NCBI GenBank assembly: GCA_016584495.1
Contig: WAID01000003.1
Location: 3,720,001 to 3,784,000, forward strand
DNA length: 64,000 bases
Reading direction: 5' to 3'
Source of the DNA: Celoporthe dispersa
Lineage: Eukaryota > Ascomycota > Sordariomycetes > Diaporthales > Cryphonectriaceae
A program made the position numbers and the translations under genes. Shown here piece after piece: positions 61,894-64,000 of this stretch. The notes beneath the pieces were generated by a model. That model ran no database searches, was not told where the DNA came from, and was given only the letters and a program-made list of their open reading frames with translations. Positions within the stretch are counted from its first letter, which is position 1, and each line of letters begins with the position of its first letter.

Positions 61894-63892
61894 ATGTACG
61901 ATCCTGCTCCGCCCCGACCCAAAAAGACCCAGATCTGCCGGACGCGCAGTGGTTGCCACACCTGTCGTCGTAGACACCGTAAAGTAAGCATACTACCTGG
62001 TTTAATCAGCCCGGTCCGGTTCCCTCGCCATGCAATAGCCTCGCTTATGTTCATTAATTACCCAATTGCAGTGCGACGAGGGCAAACCCACTTGCGCACA
62101 ATGTGCTCGGGTTGGCCTCGAGTGCGAGGGATATTCCGTTCGGCTGGTCTGGGGGGTCATAATTCCAGGCGCAACCCGCGGCATGTCTCAAGATCGTCGA
62201 CGCCGTCTCAAGTGAAGAAGAGACGAGCACACACGAATGTGGCAGCGACCTGTTCGACCACGGGCATAGACACGAGACCTGATGGGTCTCTTGCCGGTTC
62301 GCTACGACACAACGCACCGCATCATGACCATCAACCTCTAGAAATCCAGTCGCCAGATGTCAGTCTCCAGTGTTCCATGTTCCAGAACTCGGTCGAACCA
62401 GAGATCTTGTATTACTTGAATCACTTTCACGATCACGTTCACAAGACTTTGGAGCCTATACTTCAGGATGGATTCCAGGACTTATGGCATCATCCATACC
62501 TGAGGTCGGCCATCCTCGCTCTTTCGGCATCCAATCTCTTTCGTGTCGAGACTGTCTTGCGTGGTGGGCATATTGGCGGATCAAAGACTGTCAGAGGTTG
62601 CCAAAGTCCCACTACAAAGAAGCTTCTTAGACACGCGGTGACCTTTTACAACGAAGCCCTCCAGGCCGTGAGAAACCCCAAGATATCATGGGGCCACGAG
62701 TCAACCTACCTCGACCTGGCCGCAAGCCTGCTCCTCGCTCTTTTCGAATGGGAGTCTGGGAGCGTCGCGGCCTATTTCACCCACCTAGAAGGCGCCGATG
62801 CGTTTGTGCTCTCCGCGTACGCACATCTTTCCGAGACGCCATGGGGAACACGACTTTTGCGCAGCTGGGTCGAGATGCGAGCACAAAAGTACAGGCATAG
62901 ACTGGCGTTCAGGCCCCTGGAGACCGAACTGAAGAGTGAGCTGTCAGTGAAAGCAGTGGCTCTTGCAAGGCGCAATGCTCGGCTCACCACTCACCTCTCG
63001 GTTCTTCTCACTGAGGCATACTCGATGCGGAATCGCCTCGTCTTGCAAACCTGTATGGGGGCCCTTTACGAGGTTGATAGTGCAACGAGCCTTGGAATCT
63101 GCCGGGACTGGTATTCAGCAGCGTTCGGGTTTGCTTACGATGCTGATGCGGAAATCGAGGCCCAGAGCGTGTTGACAGCAACAGAGATTATCGACAAACT
63201 CGCCACGATAAGCAAACAGCTGCAAGACTGGCATGCGTCACTTCCAGTCTCACATCTACCGATATTATCTCCACAAGCTGCCGAATCAAGAGCCACCGAA
63301 ATTCTCGAGGGCGGTAAAATTCACAGTGGGAACCCCCCCTGGCCCCGCTGGTCTTCCGCGACGACAAGGCCGCAGTGCAGTACCTTCGATATGCAATCAG
63401 TGCAATCTTGTCCTCACGAGAGGTGCTAGGGCTGTACCTCTTCAACGCTCCCCCCCACTTCTCTCTCAACAACCCCTGCATCCGACAGTGGTTTGCATTC
63501 TCTCCGTCCTTGAGGGGCTAAACACTGCCACGTCTGCCATGTACGATATATTCGACACTGGTCCTCTCTGGGTTCTCGATGTTCTCACCCTCTGTGTGCC
63601 GGACGCTCGGGTCATCGCCTACGTGCTCGAGATAATCATACCGCGATTCGAGCGTTCTGCAACTTGTGGGCGTTCCGTGGAGATCACGGCTAAGCTCAAA
63701 CAAACATTAGCCAGTAGGCGGACTCTCGTCCAGGGCGGCTATATGCCAATGCTCTATGATATGAACATTACGGTCACCGAGGATCGATCCTCAAGTCATG
63801 ATGCTCGACAGGGGAGTCAAGCTGCCGTGGTTGGACGCGACCGTCAGGGACGCTTTTTTCACAAAATTGTGGAACCCGCCGGCACGGTCTGA
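61894..63892 (+). CDS. Zn2Cys6 fungal transcription factor
   Basis: Nuclear regulator. Exons are 61894-61983 and 62072-63892, with an 88-nt intron (GTAAGC donor, CAATTGCAG acceptor) placed inside the zinc cluster, a common position. Cys21, 24, 31, 38, 41 and 48 fit C-X2-C-X6-C-X6-C-X2-C-X6-C. A basic linker follows (PSQVKKRRAH). From about residue 170 comes a helical regulatory domain of the ARCA/UPC2-like type (EILYYLNHFHDHVHKTL, HPYLRSAILALSASNLF, SLLLALFEWESG). The end reads YDIFDTGPLWVLD and VVGRDRQGRFF. Three missing bases are needed: the G run 62151-62156, the C run 63333-63339, and near 63486-63491. Repair gives 637 aa with the stop at 63890-63892. Its target is unknown; it is divergent to the M61 peptidase. 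Confidence 0.85.
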
Positions 63893-64000
63893 CAGCCTGG
63901 ATTTTGATTGATACATGTAATTGGCGATAGTTCACGAGTACAGCTAGATAAACATGTAGAATGGTAATATGAGCCTTATCATCGCACCCTAAGGTTATCA
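63893..64000. other. 3' flank to window end
   Basis: Only 108 bp after the Zn2Cys6 stop. Nothing further is visible. Confidence 0.6.

Noticed and set aside
1..64000. tRNA, rRNA or CRISPR features
   Set aside because: I looked for B-box-like GGTTCGA words in a cloverleaf context and for regular spaced repeats and found none. A tRNA-finding program would settle the tRNA point.

Overview
This is chromosomal DNA of a filamentous ascomycete (Pezizomycotina, most likely a Sordariomycete). The signs are short 57-175 nt GT-AG introns with CTAAC/CTGAC-type branch points, wide intergenic gaps, and several fungus-typical families: fungal-type Zn2Cys6 and C2H2 regulators, a LaeA-like methyltransferase, a DUF3140/Tudor protein, an ArAE_2/FUSC-like membrane protein and an OPT transporter. 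I see no plasmid, phage, CRISPR, tRNA or rRNA feature and no intact transposon.

Layout. 1-11.67 kb has no supportable protein gene, only simple repeats. A C2H2 zinc-finger regulator (+) spans 11.67-15.30 kb. From 16.3 to 49.7 kb every gene lies on the minus strand: a lysine-rich unknown protein (16.3-17.3), a polyglutamine FAR1/WRKY-GCM1-type DNA-binding protein (19.4-20.6), a DUF3140 plus Tudor-like protein (21.5-22.6), a type II membrane O-fucosyltransferase-like protein (24.0-25.5), a membrane/coiled-coil ORF that runs into a very long repeat-rich acidic ORF (28.6-34.2), an alpha-arrestin (36.4-39.7) and a 10-exon multi-membrane ArAE_2/FUSC-like protein (45.3-49.7). On the plus strand follow a LaeA-like methyltransferase (51.5-52.8), a secreted GH10 endoxylanase (53.9-55.5) and an OPT peptide transporter (56.6-59.2). 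An M61-type zinc aminopeptidase (-, 59.6-61.3) and a Zn2Cys6 regulator (+, 61.9-63.9) are divergent and share a promoter of about 580 bp.

Working together. The OPT importer, the M61 peptidase (no visible signal peptide, so probably cytosolic) and the Zn2Cys6 factor form a plausible peptide-uptake neighbourhood. This is inferred from position and family only. The xylanase and arrestin are ordinary nutrient-acquisition and transporter-turnover functions.

The dominant odd property is that reading frames break by one base at about 22 places. They affect every gene except the xylanase and sit mostly in homopolymers, mainly as contractions. Repairing each break conceptually gives spliced lengths that are exact multiples of three, so these look like sequencing or assembly errors rather than mass pseudogenisation. 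Two minus-strand genes also carry an in-frame TAG followed by a long open frame. These are the best candidates for unusual biology (readthrough), with sequence error as the competing explanation.
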